Below, piece by piece: positions 1-7,967 of a DNA stretch of 64,000 nucleotides. The position numbers and the translations under genes were made by a program. Positions within the stretch are counted from its first letter, which is position 1. Each line of letters opens with the position of its first letter. This DNA comes from Pedobacter insulae (GTDB lineage: Bacteria > Bacteroidota > Bacteroidia > Sphingobacteriales > Sphingobacteriaceae), in contig NZ_FOPP01000005.1 of the NCBI RefSeq assembly GCF_900113525.1, positions 62,001 to 126,000 on the forward strand, given 5' to 3'. The notes under the pieces were generated by a model. That model was not told the DNA's origin. It saw only the letters and a program-made list of their open reading frames with translations, and did no database searches.

Positions 1-744
1 TTTACCTCCTAAATTCGTGTATTTTTTAGGGTTTTTAAGGAAATCAACAATTTCCATTACCTCTTGTTTGGCTTCCTCTAAACCTGCAACATCGTTAAAT
101 GTTATATTAACCTGACTTTCTTTGTCGAACAAAGTGGCTTTCGATTTTCCAATACTAAAGATCTGGCCACCGCCGCCGCCACCGCCACCACCCATCCGAC
201 GCATCATAAAGATCCAAAGTCCCGCAAACAATAACAGTGGCAATACAATCTGCAAGAAGCCACTTAGCCAGGGACTCGATTTCGTTTCCACTTGTACACG
301 AACCTGATTCGCCGCAGCAATTTTAGCAGCGTCTTGAATATCTTTAATATCTTTTTTAAATGAATCTATGGTAGAAACGTTAAATGTCACCAAAGGTCCT
401 TTGTCTGCTGCCCCAAAAGAGTTTTTAGAAATATATTTTTTGTATTTCGGATCCCCTAGTTTTTCCTTTTTAATATAGACTTCAGCAATCGCAATATCTT
501 CAGATTTATAGGCGACAATTTTTTCAATATCTCCCGAAAGAAGCATTTCTCTCTCAAACGTAGATTGCTCAATTTGCTTTGCAGTACCATTACTAAACAT
601 AAACTGCAACACCAATAAGCCTACAATGATAGCGGCATACACCCAAAATATATTGAATTTTGAGCCTTTTTGTGGCTTTTTCGGAATGTTAGGCAGTCGC
701 TTATTCTGCTTTGGCTGTGGATCTGTATTTTTATTCTCTTTCAT
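1..744 (-). CDS. ftsH: ATP-dependent zinc metalloprotease FtsH, N-terminal part (cut by window edge)
   Basis: This is the first 248 residues of a membrane AAA+ protease that degrades membrane and regulatory proteins. The reading frame is open from an ATG at 742-744 to the left edge. The visible part has a charged N-terminus, a membrane segment at about 31-50, a periplasmic domain, a second membrane segment at about 159-180, nine consecutive glycines at 185-193, and the start of the AAA linker (VAGLEEAKQEV). The Walker motifs and HExxH zinc site lie outside the window. The glycine run, coded by alternating GGT and GGC, is typical of Bacteroidota FtsH and forms a flexible hinge. It sits 28 nt downstream of rsfS on the same strand, so the two are probably cotranscribed. 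The family call is firm; integrity of the rest cannot be judged. Confidence 0.95.
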   Translation of the reverse strand, partial: MKENKNTDPQPKQNKRLPNIPKKPQKGSKFNIFWVYAAIIVGLLVLQFMFSNGTAKQIEQSTFEREMLLSGDIEKIVAYKSEDIAIAEVYIKKEKLGDPKYKKYISKNSFGAADKGPLVTFNVSTIDSFKKDIKDIQDAAKIAAANQVRVQVETKSSPWLSGFLQIVLPLLLFAGLWIFMMRRMGGGGGGGGGQIFSIGKSKATLFDKESQVNITFNDVAGLEEAKQEVMEIVDFLKNPKKYTNLGGK

Positions 745-772
745 GTTGGTTCAATTCTGTGTGTTTTAAAAA

Positions 773-1147
773 TTAGGCACTTTTATAGGTGGTGGTTTCT
801 GCATCGCCCCATAAATCTTCAATACCGTAAAAATCACGCTTTTCTGTTCTAAAAATGTGAACTACGATATCAAAATAGTCAAGTATAATCCATTCGGCAT
901 TATCCAGACCTTCTTTGCGCCACGGGTTAGTTTGGGTAAGTTTATATATTTCTTCTTCCACACTGTCGGCAATGGCCTTGACTTGCGTGGTAGAATCGGC
1001 ATTACAAACGATAAAATAATCAGATACAGAGCTATTTAAGTTTCTTAAATCCAAACGAACTATATCATTTCCTTTTTTTTCTTGAATGCCATGTACGGCT
1101 ATTTCTGAGAGGTATGTAGAAAGGTTTGCTGTTTTCTTTTTTACCAT
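773..1147 (-). CDS. rsfS: Ribosomal silencing factor RsfS
   Basis: This 124-residue cytoplasmic protein belongs to the RsfS/Iojap (DUF143) family, which binds ribosomal protein L14 and blocks subunit joining when nutrients are scarce. Family features seen are the core DYFIVCNADSTTQVKAIAD, the central W-x-x-E-G segment (WRKEGLDNAEWIILDYFD) and the terminal HIFRTEKRDFYGIEDLWGDA, which is the usual end of the domain. Length is normal. It starts with ATG at 1145-1147, is divergent from birA with about 45 nt between them, and is followed 28 nt later by ftsH. No Shine-Dalgarno is visible. Confidence 0.96.
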   Translation of the reverse strand: MVKKKTANLSTYLSEIAVHGIQEKKGNDIVRLDLRNLNSSVSDYFIVCNADSTTQVKAIADSVEEEIYKLTQTNPWRKEGLDNAEWIILDYFDIVVHIFRTEKRDFYGIEDLWGDAETTTYKSA

Positions 1148-1191
1148 TAAAATTTTTTAATTTTGGTGATCAACAAATATAAAATCAACAC

Positions 1192-1968
1192 TTGCAAAAT
1201 AACACTTTTTCAACATTATTTGTTGGTCAAAATCTTATCAAATTATCAGCGGTCGATTCTACCAATAACTTTTTAAAAAACTTAGTGTCAAATTCCGAGC
1301 CATTGCCAGAGGGAACTGTAATTATGGCAGACGATCAGTTCGCTGGCCGCGGACAACAAAACAATGTCTGGAAAGCAGAACCGGGAAAGAACCTTACTTT
1401 TAGCATTTTACTAAAGCCAACATTTCTGGCGGTCGACAAACAATTTTTTTTAAATTTGTCTGTTAGTATAGCCATAAATAATGTTTTAACACGTATTTTA
1501 GGGAAAAACACAAGCATTAAATGGCCGAACGACCTCTATTTCGGGGATCAAAAATTAGGGGGGGTATTGATAGAAAACACCTTAGTGGGCAACACCATAA
1601 AAAACTCCATTGTCGGAATAGGTATTAATGTAAATCAGCAACATTTCGAAGAAGAACTGACAGTAACGGCGACTTCGGTATTTCAAATTTTACAAAAAGA
1701 TGTTAATTTACTGAACCTATTGGCAGACATTTGTAGTGAAGTGGAAAGCTTATATTTGCAATTGCGAACAGGTAAGCATACTAATTTAAAAGAGAACTAC
1801 GTTGATAAGCTATATCATTTGAACAAACCAGCCCTCTATCAAAAAGATGGCGAAGTTTTTGAAGGAATTATCAAAGGGGTGTCGGATGCCGGATTATTAC
1901 AAGTAGAGCAGCACGGTGAACGACTAGAATTCAATTTTAAAGAGCTAACCTTTTTAAACCATTTGTAA
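1192..1968 (+). CDS. birA: Biotin--[acetyl-CoA-carboxylase] ligase
   Basis: This 258-residue enzyme activates biotin with ATP and attaches it to the biotin carboxyl carrier protein of acetyl-CoA carboxylase. The biotin/ATP loop appears as GRGQQNNVWKAEPGKNL, and the catalytic block as KWPNDLYFGDQKLGGVLIE, followed by a short C-terminal SH3-like domain from about residue 205. The DNA-binding helix-turn-helix found in E. coli BirA is absent, so this is a ligase only and not a repressor. The start is TTG at 1192: an in-frame TAA lies at 1180-1182 and no ATG lies between. A -7-like box TAATTTTG at 1158-1165 would give a leader of about 22 nt. Confidence 0.95.
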   Translation: MQNNTFSTLFVGQNLIKLSAVDSTNNFLKNLVSNSEPLPEGTVIMADDQFAGRGQQNNVWKAEPGKNLTFSILLKPTFLAVDKQFFLNLSVSIAINNVLTRILGKNTSIKWPNDLYFGDQKLGGVLIENTLVGNTIKNSIVGIGINVNQQHFEEELTVTATSVFQILQKDVNLLNLLADICSEVESLYLQLRTGKHTNLKENYVDKLYHLNKPALYQKDGEVFEGIIKGVSDAGLLQVEQHGERLEFNFKELTFLNHL

Positions 1969-2023
1969 AAAACAATATCCTAATAAGAAGTTAACTTAAT
2001 AAAACATTAATAACACATACAAT

Positions 2024-2473
2024 ATGAAACGAATAACACTAGTACTAACGCTATTATTCTTTACTACACTTGGTGCCTTTGCACAAATAGAGGATCCAAT
2101 TACCTGGGCAACCGTCGCTAAAAAAACAAGCGCTACAGAAGCTACGGTTTATATTAAAGCAACAATTGACGATGGTTGGCACTTGTACTCGCAAACAGTT
2201 AAACCTGGCGGACCAAGTAAAACCGTTATTACTTTTGCTCCATCTAAAGATTTTACTTTAGTAGGAGGAACAATAGAACCGAAACCAATTAACAAGTTTG
2301 AGAAAGTATTTAATATGAATGTTCCATATTTTGAAGATCAAGTTGTTTTTCAACAAAAAATTAAACTAAAAAAAGGAGCTACCTCCGTAAAGGCAAAAGT
2401 TGACTTTATGGTGTGTAATGATAAACAATGCTTACCACCGAGTGAGATCGAGTTTACCATCCCAGTAAAATAG
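2024..2473 (+). CDS. Free-standing DsbD N-terminal (alpha) domain protein, exported
   Basis: This 149-residue protein has a signal peptide (MKRITLVLTLLFFTTLGAFA) followed by a domain like the N-terminal periplasmic domain of thiol:disulfide interchange protein DsbD. The family pattern is seen in DDGWHLYSQTVKPGGPSKT and in the C-terminal VCNDKQCLPPSE, which carries the redox cysteine pair C131 and C136. In DsbD this domain accepts electrons from the membrane domain and hands them to periplasmic partners. Here it is its own gene, followed by a terminator, with the membrane plus thioredoxin part encoded next at 2702. A working partnership between the two is inference from proximity and domain complementarity. 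Confidence 0.88.
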   Translation: MKRITLVLTLLFFTTLGAFAQIEDPITWATVAKKTSATEATVYIKATIDDGWHLYSQTVKPGGPSKTVITFAPSKDFTLVGGTIEPKPINKFEKVFNMNVPYFEDQVVFQQKIKLKKGATSVKAKVDFMVCNDKQCLPPSEIEFTIPVK

Positions 2474-2494
2474 TATAGTATATAACCTTTTAAC

Positions 2495-2529
2495 AAGGGA
2501 TGTCCAGCAAAACTGGTCATCCTTTTTTT
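2495..2529 (+). terminator. Rho-independent terminator after the DsbD-N gene
   Basis: An imperfect hairpin (AAGGGATG-CCAG, loop CAAAA, CTGG-CATCC) is followed by a run of seven T. It sits 22 nt after the stop codon of the DsbD-N gene and separates it transcriptionally from dsbD at 2702. Confidence 0.8.
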
Positions 2530-2701
2530 ATGCTCGTTCCTATAACGGATTGTAAAGTGTTCAAGTAGGTATGAAGTAGGCTATATACTTACTTCATAAA
2601 AACCGTAAAGCTGTAAAATTGACCTTCACTTAACCTAGCAAAGTGTTAAATTATAAAATAATCATTAATTTCACCCTCTTATTTAAAAAAGTACCATCAG
2701 A

Positions 2702-4390
2702 ATGAAACGAATTATCATTTTAATTTTCTTAGTAGGCTTTTTTTTGAGCTTTACAACTGAGAAAAGCTTTGCACTAAGTGTACAAACAGATACGACTACT
2801 GCAATTCCAGACGACTTAGAGTTTACAACTGTTGGTAGTGAAGAAGACAGCCTCGCAAACGACTCTATCGCAAAGACTGAAAGTATAAAAACAGATACTG
2901 CTAATGCTGTAACACCGATAGCGGGCATAACCGCTGACGCCTCCAGAACGCTGTGGCAAACGTTTATGGAAGGTCTTCTGGGTGGTTTTCTTGCTTTTTT
3001 GATGCCCTGCATTTTCCCCATGGTGCCTCTTACAGTAAGCTATTTTACCAAGAGGGCAGGCAGTAAACAGAAAGGAATTGGTCAGGCAATTATATACGGC
3101 CTTTCCATTATTGTGATATATGTAGCCGTGGGCTTATTAATCACGCTGCTTTTTGGTTCTGCTAAACTAAATGAGTTAAGTAGCAGTGGCACCTTCAATA
3201 TCTTTTTCTTTGCCTTGCTCGTGGTATTTGCCGTCTCGTTTTTTGGGGCATTCGAAATTACGTTACCTAGTGCTTTTGTAAATAAAATAGATGCCAAGGC
3301 CGACAATAGTAAAGGCCTGGGAGGCATATTCTTTATGGCCGCGTCATTGGCATTGGTTTCATTCTCCTGTACAGGTCCCATTATTGGAACTTTATTAGTA
3401 CAGGCAAGCGAAAAAGGGGATGTGTTAGCCCCTGCCATTGGCATGTTTGGCTTTGCATTAGCGCTAGCTTTACCATTTACATTATCTGCAATATTTCCTG
3501 GGTTTTTAAACAGCATGCCTAAATCTGGAGGTTGGTTAAACAGTGTAAAAGTTTGCCTGGGCTTTTTAGAATTGGCTTTAGCATTAAAATTCTTATCATC
3601 GGCAGATTTAGTTTGGCATTGGAACTGGTTCGACAGGGAAGTTTTCCTTGCACTTTGGATCGTTATATTCGTGTTGATGGGATTCTACTTGTTAGGCAAG
3701 CTGAAATTTTCGCATGATAGCCCGCTAGCCTTCATAAGTGTTCCCCGTTTATTATTTGCAACGGTTTCTTTTGCTTTTGCTGTATATATGGTGCCGGGCT
3801 TATGGGGAGCGCCAGTGAGTGTTTTAAGCGGTTTAGCCCCACCCATGAACACACAGGATTTTGTGTTGGGGGGACCATCTGCCCAGTCGGGGCCGGTTGA
3901 TACAACCTTTCCTAAAAAAGTAAAGTATAGTGAAAAGATACATGCCCCAAAAGGCTTTAATGTATTTTTCGATTTAGACGAAGGGGTGGAATATGCAAAG
4001 AAGGTTAACAAACCGATTATGCTAGATTTCACGGGATGGTCTTGCGTAAATTGCCGAAAAATGGAAGACCATGTTTGGGTAAAACCTGAAGTTGGTAACC
4101 TTATTAAGGAGAAATATGTATTAATCCAACTCTATGTAGACGAACGTACAATAGAAATGCCTGAAAATAAAGTTCATTATTCGAAATATCTAAAAGGAAA
4201 GACAACCGATTTGGGTAAATGGAATCAAGATTTCCAGGCAACTAGGTATAAAGCGAATTCGCAACCTTATTATGTACTTACGGATCATTCATTAAATCCT
4301 CTGGTTCCGCCAGTTGGGGCTATTTTGGATGATGACAAGGCTTATGTAGCGTTTTTACAAAGTGGTATAGATAAATTTAAGCCACTATAA
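2702..4390 (+). CDS. dsbD: Thiol:disulfide interchange protein DsbD (membrane and thioredoxin domains)
   Basis: This 562-residue inner-membrane protein carries reducing power from cytoplasmic thioredoxin to the periplasm. It has a signal-like N-terminus (1-25), a low-complexity Thr/Asp/Ser-rich stretch (26-75), a CcdA-like membrane domain of about eight helices (80-385) with the paired membrane cysteines C103 (LMPCIFPMVPL) and C223 (SFSCTGPIIG), and a C-terminal thioredoxin domain with the active site WSCVNC (C448, C451). The N-terminal alpha domain of classical DsbD is missing and is replaced by the separate gene at 2024-2473. Only 7 nt separate it from pfkA downstream, so the two may share a transcript. 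Confidence 0.93.
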   Translation: MKRIIILIFLVGFFLSFTTEKSFALSVQTDTTTAIPDDLEFTTVGSEEDSLANDSIAKTESIKTDTANAVTPIAGITADASRTLWQTFMEGLLGGFLAFLMPCIFPMVPLTVSYFTKRAGSKQKGIGQAIIYGLSIIVIYVAVGLLITLLFGSAKLNELSSSGTFNIFFFALLVVFAVSFFGAFEITLPSAFVNKIDAKADNSKGLGGIFFMAASLALVSFSCTGPIIGTLLVQASEKGDVLAPAIGMFGFALALALPFTLSAIFPGFLNSMPKSGGWLNSVKVCLGFLELALALKFLSSADLVWHWNWFDREVFLALWIVIFVLMGFYLLGKLKFSHDSPLAFISVPRLLFATVSFAFAVYMVPGLWGAPVSVLSGLAPPMNTQDFVLGGPSAQSGPVDTTFPKKVKYSEKIHAPKGFNVFFDLDEGVEYAKKVNKPIMLDFTGWSCVNCRKMEDHVWVKPEVGNLIKEKYVLIQLYVDERTIEMPENKVHYSKYLKGKTTDLGKWNQDFQATRYKANSQPYYVLTDHSLNPLVPPVGAILDDDKAYVAFLQSGIDKFKPL

Positions 4391-4397
4391 TATAATA

Positions 4398-5381
4398 ATG
4401 AGTTCAATTAAAAATATAGGGGTTTTAACCTCGGGGGGCGATTCGCCCGGAATGAATGCAGCTATTCGGGCTGTAGTAAGAGCAAGTATATACCATAATT
4501 TAAAAGTTACCGGCATTCTAAGAGGCTACGAAGGGTTAATTCAGGCCGATTTTATCCCCATGGATGGGCAATCCGTAGCCAACATTATTCAACGTGGGGG
4601 AACCATTCTAAAAACCGCCAGATGTGATGCTTTTCGAACTAAGGAAGGAAGAGAGCTAGCCCATAAAAATCTGGTGGAAAGTGATATTGATGCGCTGGTT
4701 GTGATAGGTGGAGATGGAACGTTTACAGGTGCTGATTTATTTTCGAGTGAATTTGACTTTCCGATCATTGGTTTACCCGGCACGATAGACAATGATTTAG
4801 CTGGGACAGATTTTACGATCGGTTACGACACAGCGATCAATACCGTAGTTAATGCAGTAGATAAGATTAGGGATACCGCCGAATCACACGATCGTTTATT
4901 TATTGTGGAAGTAATGGGCCGTGATTCGGGACTAATTGCTTTGCGAAGTGGCATTGGTGTAGGCGCGGAGGCTATTATGATTCCTGAAGCTAAAATGGGC
5001 GTTGACGACCTTATTTGTCGCTTAGAAACGGGCCGTAAAGACAAAGCATCGAAAATTATCATTGTTGCCGAGGGTGATGAGGCCGGAGGTGCTTATGTAG
5101 TTGGCGAAGCATTAAAAGAAAAATTTCCCAAGTCAGACATTCGTATCTCCGTATTAGGGCATATTCAGCGGGGGGGAAAACCAAGTTGCATGGATCGCGT
5201 TTTAGCCAGCCGTTTTGGAGTGGCTGCAGTTGAAGGATTGTTAGCAGGCAAAACCGATGTCATGGTAGGCCAAATTAACCGTGAAATTGTGTTTACGCCT
5301 TTTTCACAAAGTATTAAACACATCGATGCAAAGGCAATTAGCCCTACTTGGTTAAGATTGGTAGAAATTTTATCATTATAG
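4398..5381 (+). CDS. pfkA: ATP-dependent 6-phosphofructokinase
   Basis: This 327-residue cytoplasmic enzyme phosphorylates fructose 6-phosphate to fructose 1,6-bisphosphate, the committed step of glycolysis. The family signatures are all present: GGDSPGMNAAIRAVVR at the nucleotide site, GGDGTFTGA (a glycine in the GGDG motif fits ATP rather than pyrophosphate as donor), the catalytic PGTIDNDL, EVMGRDSG, and LGHIQRGGKPS near the C-terminus. Length is normal for the bacterial ATP-PFK. It lies 7 nt behind dsbD and is followed by a strong symmetrical hairpin shared with the convergent ybjQ-like gene. Confidence 0.97.
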   Translation: MSSIKNIGVLTSGGDSPGMNAAIRAVVRASIYHNLKVTGILRGYEGLIQADFIPMDGQSVANIIQRGGTILKTARCDAFRTKEGRELAHKNLVESDIDALVVIGGDGTFTGADLFSSEFDFPIIGLPGTIDNDLAGTDFTIGYDTAINTVVNAVDKIRDTAESHDRLFIVEVMGRDSGLIALRSGIGVGAEAIMIPEAKMGVDDLICRLETGRKDKASKIIIVAEGDEAGGAYVVGEALKEKFPKSDIRISVLGHIQRGGKPSCMDRVLASRFGVAAVEGLLAGKTDVMVGQINREIVFTPFSQSIKHIDAKAISPTWLRLVEILSL

Positions 5382-5389
5382 TGTCACCC

Positions 5390-5422
5390 ATTAGCTAATT
5401 AGCAAAATGCTAATTAGCTAAT
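5390..5422. terminator. Bidirectional terminator between pfkA and the YbjQ-like gene
   Basis: A perfect 15-bp stem (ATTAGCTAATTAGCA and its complement) with a 3-nt loop lies between two convergent stop codons. T-rich sequence follows on both strands, so it can end transcription of both genes. Confidence 0.8.
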
Positions 5423-5428
5423 TTCATT

Positions 5429-5752
5429 TTAGTCTTCCAGTACTACCGCTGTTCCGGTTGCCGTTACCATGAGCATACTTCCACCACTACCAACGGTTTC
5501 GTAATCCAAGTCTACTCCTATTACCGCATTTGCACCCATTGACGAAGCGTACTGTTGCATTTCATTTAAAGCGGTGTTCTTGCCTTCGCGTAAAACTTGC
5601 TCATAAGAGCCTGATCTTCCGCCTACGATGTCGCGGATGCCTGCAAATAAATCTTTAAAAATATTGGCTCCAATAATCGTTTCGCCGCTAACAAGGCCTA
5701 TGTACTTAACAATTCTTTTGCCTTCTATGGTGTTTGTGGTTGTAACTAACAT
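5429..5752 (-). CDS. YbjQ/UPF0145 family protein
   Basis: This 107-residue protein matches the YbjQ (UPF0145, putative heavy-metal-binding) family over its full length. Typical features are the N-terminal [20 protein letters not shown], the central [15 protein letters not shown], and the C-terminal [19 protein letters not shown] segment (here [16 protein letters not shown]). Members form small pentameric assemblies of unknown cellular role. It reads convergently into pfkA. A TACTTTTG box about 40 nt upstream of the ATG could serve as the -7 promoter element. The family is clear; the function is not known. Confidence 0.92.
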   Translation of the reverse strand: MLVTTTNTIEGKRIVKYIGLVSGETIIGANIFKDLFAGIRDIVGGRSGSYEQVLREGKNTALNEMQQYASSMGANAVIGVDLDYETVGSGGSMLMVTATGTAVVLED

Positions 5753-5806
5753 AATTTTTAGGTTTTATATTTCGATGCAGATTGTAGAGAAATGTTACAA
5801 AAGTAC

Positions 5807-6652
5807 TTAAAGTGGGGGGAAATTTTTTTCCAAGAAATCAAACACTAAATCAAAATGTTTAAGCGGTTCGGCGTGACCTCCTTCAATAGCAATATGTTGA
5901 TAATTCGCACTGAATTGCTTTGCGCTAAGTCGTTGCATCATTTTGTCGGCCATTTGTTGCGAGGGACAGATCTCATCTTTGGTGGCAGAAAGTAAAAAGA
6001 CCGGTCCGTTAATCTTTTCTACTTTAATGATAGCCCTTTGCTCTGCTAAGCTATCCTTTAACATTGTTTGAAATGTTGCCCGTAAATCTCCTTTCATTAA
6101 AGCAGGAACACTTTCTTCATTTACTGGTACAAATGGCAGTTCCTTCCCTTTAAAAGACCATGCAGAAGTAGAGAAATGATTGGTATGTCCGGGGAAGGCA
6201 ACATGGCTCCCGACTACGCTAATCACACACTTGATGTCTTTATAGTAGCTTCCCAAAAGTAAGGCCAGATCGCCACCACGAGAACCTCCAATAATTGCAG
6301 TTCGCTGCGCATTCACCAGCAAATTTTGCTGTGCCTTTACGATGACTGCATGTACGTTTTCAAGCTCAATTTTATTTAAGGTATCCGGTGCTCCTTCACT
6401 TGCAAAGTAACCGATCGCTAAAAAAGCATAACCTTTCTCAATAAACTGGTCCCTTATTTTTTTCCAATAATCGCTTGCCCACGCATTACCCCCTTCTGAG
6501 CCACCTAATCCTACAATTAAAGGCTGTCTCTTCCCCTCTCCTAAAAATAATTGAGCATTTACACCAGGGCTCTTTATTTGCTGGGCCTGGGCAATTGAGG
6601 TGAAAGAAATAAATAAGATGGTAAAAAATAGCTGGTTAATTTTGTTCTTCAT
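5807..6652 (-). CDS. Exported alpha/beta hydrolase of the acyl-CoA thioester hydrolase/BAAT C-terminal type
   Basis: This 281-residue protein has a signal peptide (about 1-23, ending at AQA) and an alpha/beta hydrolase fold. The nucleophile elbow is GGSRGG, the oxyanion region GLGGSEGG, a likely acid is in ATKDEICPSQ, and the catalytic histidine in EGGHAEPL. This arrangement resembles the BAAT/acyl-CoA thioesterase C-terminal hydrolases, but a signal peptide makes a periplasmic ester or amide substrate more likely. It lies 59 nt downstream of a Crp/Fnr-like gene on the same strand. Fold and catalytic residues are well supported; the substrate is unknown. Confidence 0.82.
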   Translation of the reverse strand: MKNKINQLFFTILFISFTSIAQAQQIKSPGVNAQLFLGEGKRQPLIVGLGGSEGGNAWASDYWKKIRDQFIEKGYAFLAIGYFASEGAPDTLNKIELENVHAVIVKAQQNLLVNAQRTAIIGGSRGGDLALLLGSYYKDIKCVISVVGSHVAFPGHTNHFSTSAWSFKGKELPFVPVNEESVPALMKGDLRATFQTMLKDSLAEQRAIIKVEKINGPVFLLSATKDEICPSQQMADKMMQRLSAKQFSANYQHIAIEGGHAEPLKHFDLVFDFLEKNFPPL

Positions 6653-6711
6653 AATTGATTTGATTTTGAACCAAATATGGACTTCATTACCTGAAACTAA
6701 TTTGATTTAAA

Positions 6712-7281
6712 TCAAAAAGATTTACCTGCTCTAACCCTACTTAATGTTTCTTGGGTAATTCCCAGGTAGGAAGCAACCATTCCCAATGGGATACGATGAT
6801 AAATGGCTTTGTAAAAGGAACAGAAATGTTCGTATTTTTCTTTCGCAGTGGTAAAGCGCATTGATTCGATCCGTTCTAAAATCTGTCCAAAGACGGAGCC
6901 CATTGATAAGCGGGCATAACGTTCCATTTCCGGGAAATGATCAAATAGGTATCCTAAATTTCCAATATCGATTCCAAATACCAGGGTATCTTCGATGGCG
7001 TCGATGTAATAATGGTCCAAACGTCGCTGCATAAAACTTCGAGGAGAATTTGTCCACTCTCCATTACTGCAAAAGTATTCACTTACTTCTTTCCCCTCTT
7101 TATAAAAGTAGGTTCTTAAAATACCTTGTTGAATAAAGTAACTGTGGTTATATACTTTTTCAGCATCATGAACTAGCTCGCCCTTTTTAAAAGACCTTAT
7201 TTGTATTCTTTTGGTAATCTCAACCGTAAGCTCGTCGCTCAGTTTAATATAACGGCTAAAATGTTCAAGGATTTGCTCCAT
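6712..7281 (-). CDS. Crp/Fnr-family transcriptional regulator
   Basis: This 189-residue protein has an N-terminal cyclic-nucleotide-binding-like beta roll (about 20-130, with SFKKGELVHDAEKVYNHSYF and the turn GILRTYFYKEGKEVSEYF) and a short C-terminal helix-turn-helix (MVASYLGITQETLSRVRAGK). This is the small Bacteroidota Crp/Fnr type, which lacks the conserved residues that bind cAMP in E. coli CRP, so the effector is unknown. No cysteine cluster for an Fe-S sensor is visible. It lies directly upstream of the exported hydrolase and may control it; that link is inference from adjacency. Confidence 0.9.
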   Translation of the reverse strand: MEQILEHFSRYIKLSDELTVEITKRIQIRSFKKGELVHDAEKVYNHSYFIQQGILRTYFYKEGKEVSEYFCSNGEWTNSPRSFMQRRLDHYYIDAIEDTLVFGIDIGNLGYLFDHFPEMERYARLSMGSVFGQILERIESMRFTTAKEKYEHFCSFYKAIYHRIPLGMVASYLGITQETLSRVRAGKSF

Positions 7282-7309
7282 AGGCTAAATTCTAAAAATC
7301 TAAATAGTT

Positions 7310-7828
7310 TTACAATAACTTCTCAAGCACTTGATGCCAGTTATCAACCCGCTCATATTGTGTTAATAAAAGATTATGTGGAGAGGTAAATAGCAAGGTT
7401 CTTCCTTTAAAATTGATAAAATTCTTCGCTCTGTCATCGATCATTACATCGGTGTTCACAATTTTCTCACCACAGAAAATAATATTCTTCCAGCCAATAA
7501 AGGGAAAATGTTCTGCTAGCCAATGATATTTGTCTTCCAAGGAGTTGGGAAATTCCATTGCTGCCGAAACTATGTAAACTTCATGCTGCTCTTGAAGCCT
7601 TTTAAGGGCTTCAACTGCCCCTTCGATCACTGGCAAATCTCTGAAAAAACCCTTAGCATTGATATAATCAAACCATTTATCATTAATATGTTCGGGCACA
7701 TGATGATAAATTTCATTACCCGCATGAATCTTAAGGTCGAGCGGAATTCCGTAATCACGGTGATAAAGTTGGATGAATTTGTGAATTGGGTCTGCCAAAA
7801 CCTCATCCATATCTATAGCTATTTTCAT
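7310..7828 (-). CDS. 5'(3')-deoxyribonucleotidase
   Basis: This 172-residue HAD-superfamily phosphatase resembles the cytosolic 5'(3')-deoxyribonucleotidases that dephosphorylate dNMPs. The catalytic motif I is IAIDMDEVLADP (nucleophile D and second D), motif II is the Ser of YIVSAAMEFPNS, and motif III/IV is DVMIDDRAKNF. I chose the ATG at 7826-7828 rather than the upstream codon at 7864, because motif I starts only five residues after it, as in the family, and because a TACCTTTG promoter box lies only 5 nt upstream. Transcripts would then be leaderless or nearly so. Confidence 0.88.
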   Translation of the reverse strand: MKIAIDMDEVLADPIHKFIQLYHRDYGIPLDLKIHAGNEIYHHVPEHINDKWFDYINAKGFFRDLPVIEGAVEALKRLQEQHEVYIVSAAMEFPNSLEDKYHWLAEHFPFIGWKNIIFCGEKIVNTDVMIDDRAKNFINFKGRTLLFTSPHNLLLTQYERVDNWHQVLEKLL

Positions 7829-7833
7829 GTTTA

Positions 7834-7841
7834 CAAAGGTA
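7834..7841 (-). promoter_or_regulatory. -7 promoter box of the deoxyribonucleotidase gene
   Basis: On the minus strand this reads TACCTTTG, a perfect match to the Bacteroidota -7 consensus TAnnTTTG. It ends 5 nt before the ATG, so the predicted transcription start is at or next to the start codon. Confidence 0.6.
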
Positions 7842-7877
7842 GTTAAAAGCTGAAACACTAGCATTTACTAAACCTAA

Positions 7878-7909
7878 TTTGCAAATCATGAAGCATTTGC
7901 TTACTTTTG
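7878..7909 (+). promoter_or_regulatory. Promoter of the rpsP operon
   Basis: A -33 element TTTG at 7878-7881 and a -7 element TACTTTTG at 7902-7909 are separated by 20 nt, close to the Bacteroidota housekeeping sigma consensus. The resulting leader before the rpsP ATG at 7968 would be about 54 nt. Confidence 0.65.
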
Positions 7910-7967
7910 CATCCCCGCAAGCACGAAGCTCCGGGAACTATGTTGAATACATAAACTTAATACAGAA

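Noticed and set aside
3082..3516. Long open frame on the minus strand
   Set aside because: It is the antisense frame of the dsbD membrane domain; a CcdA-like fold and redox cysteines are on the plus strand.
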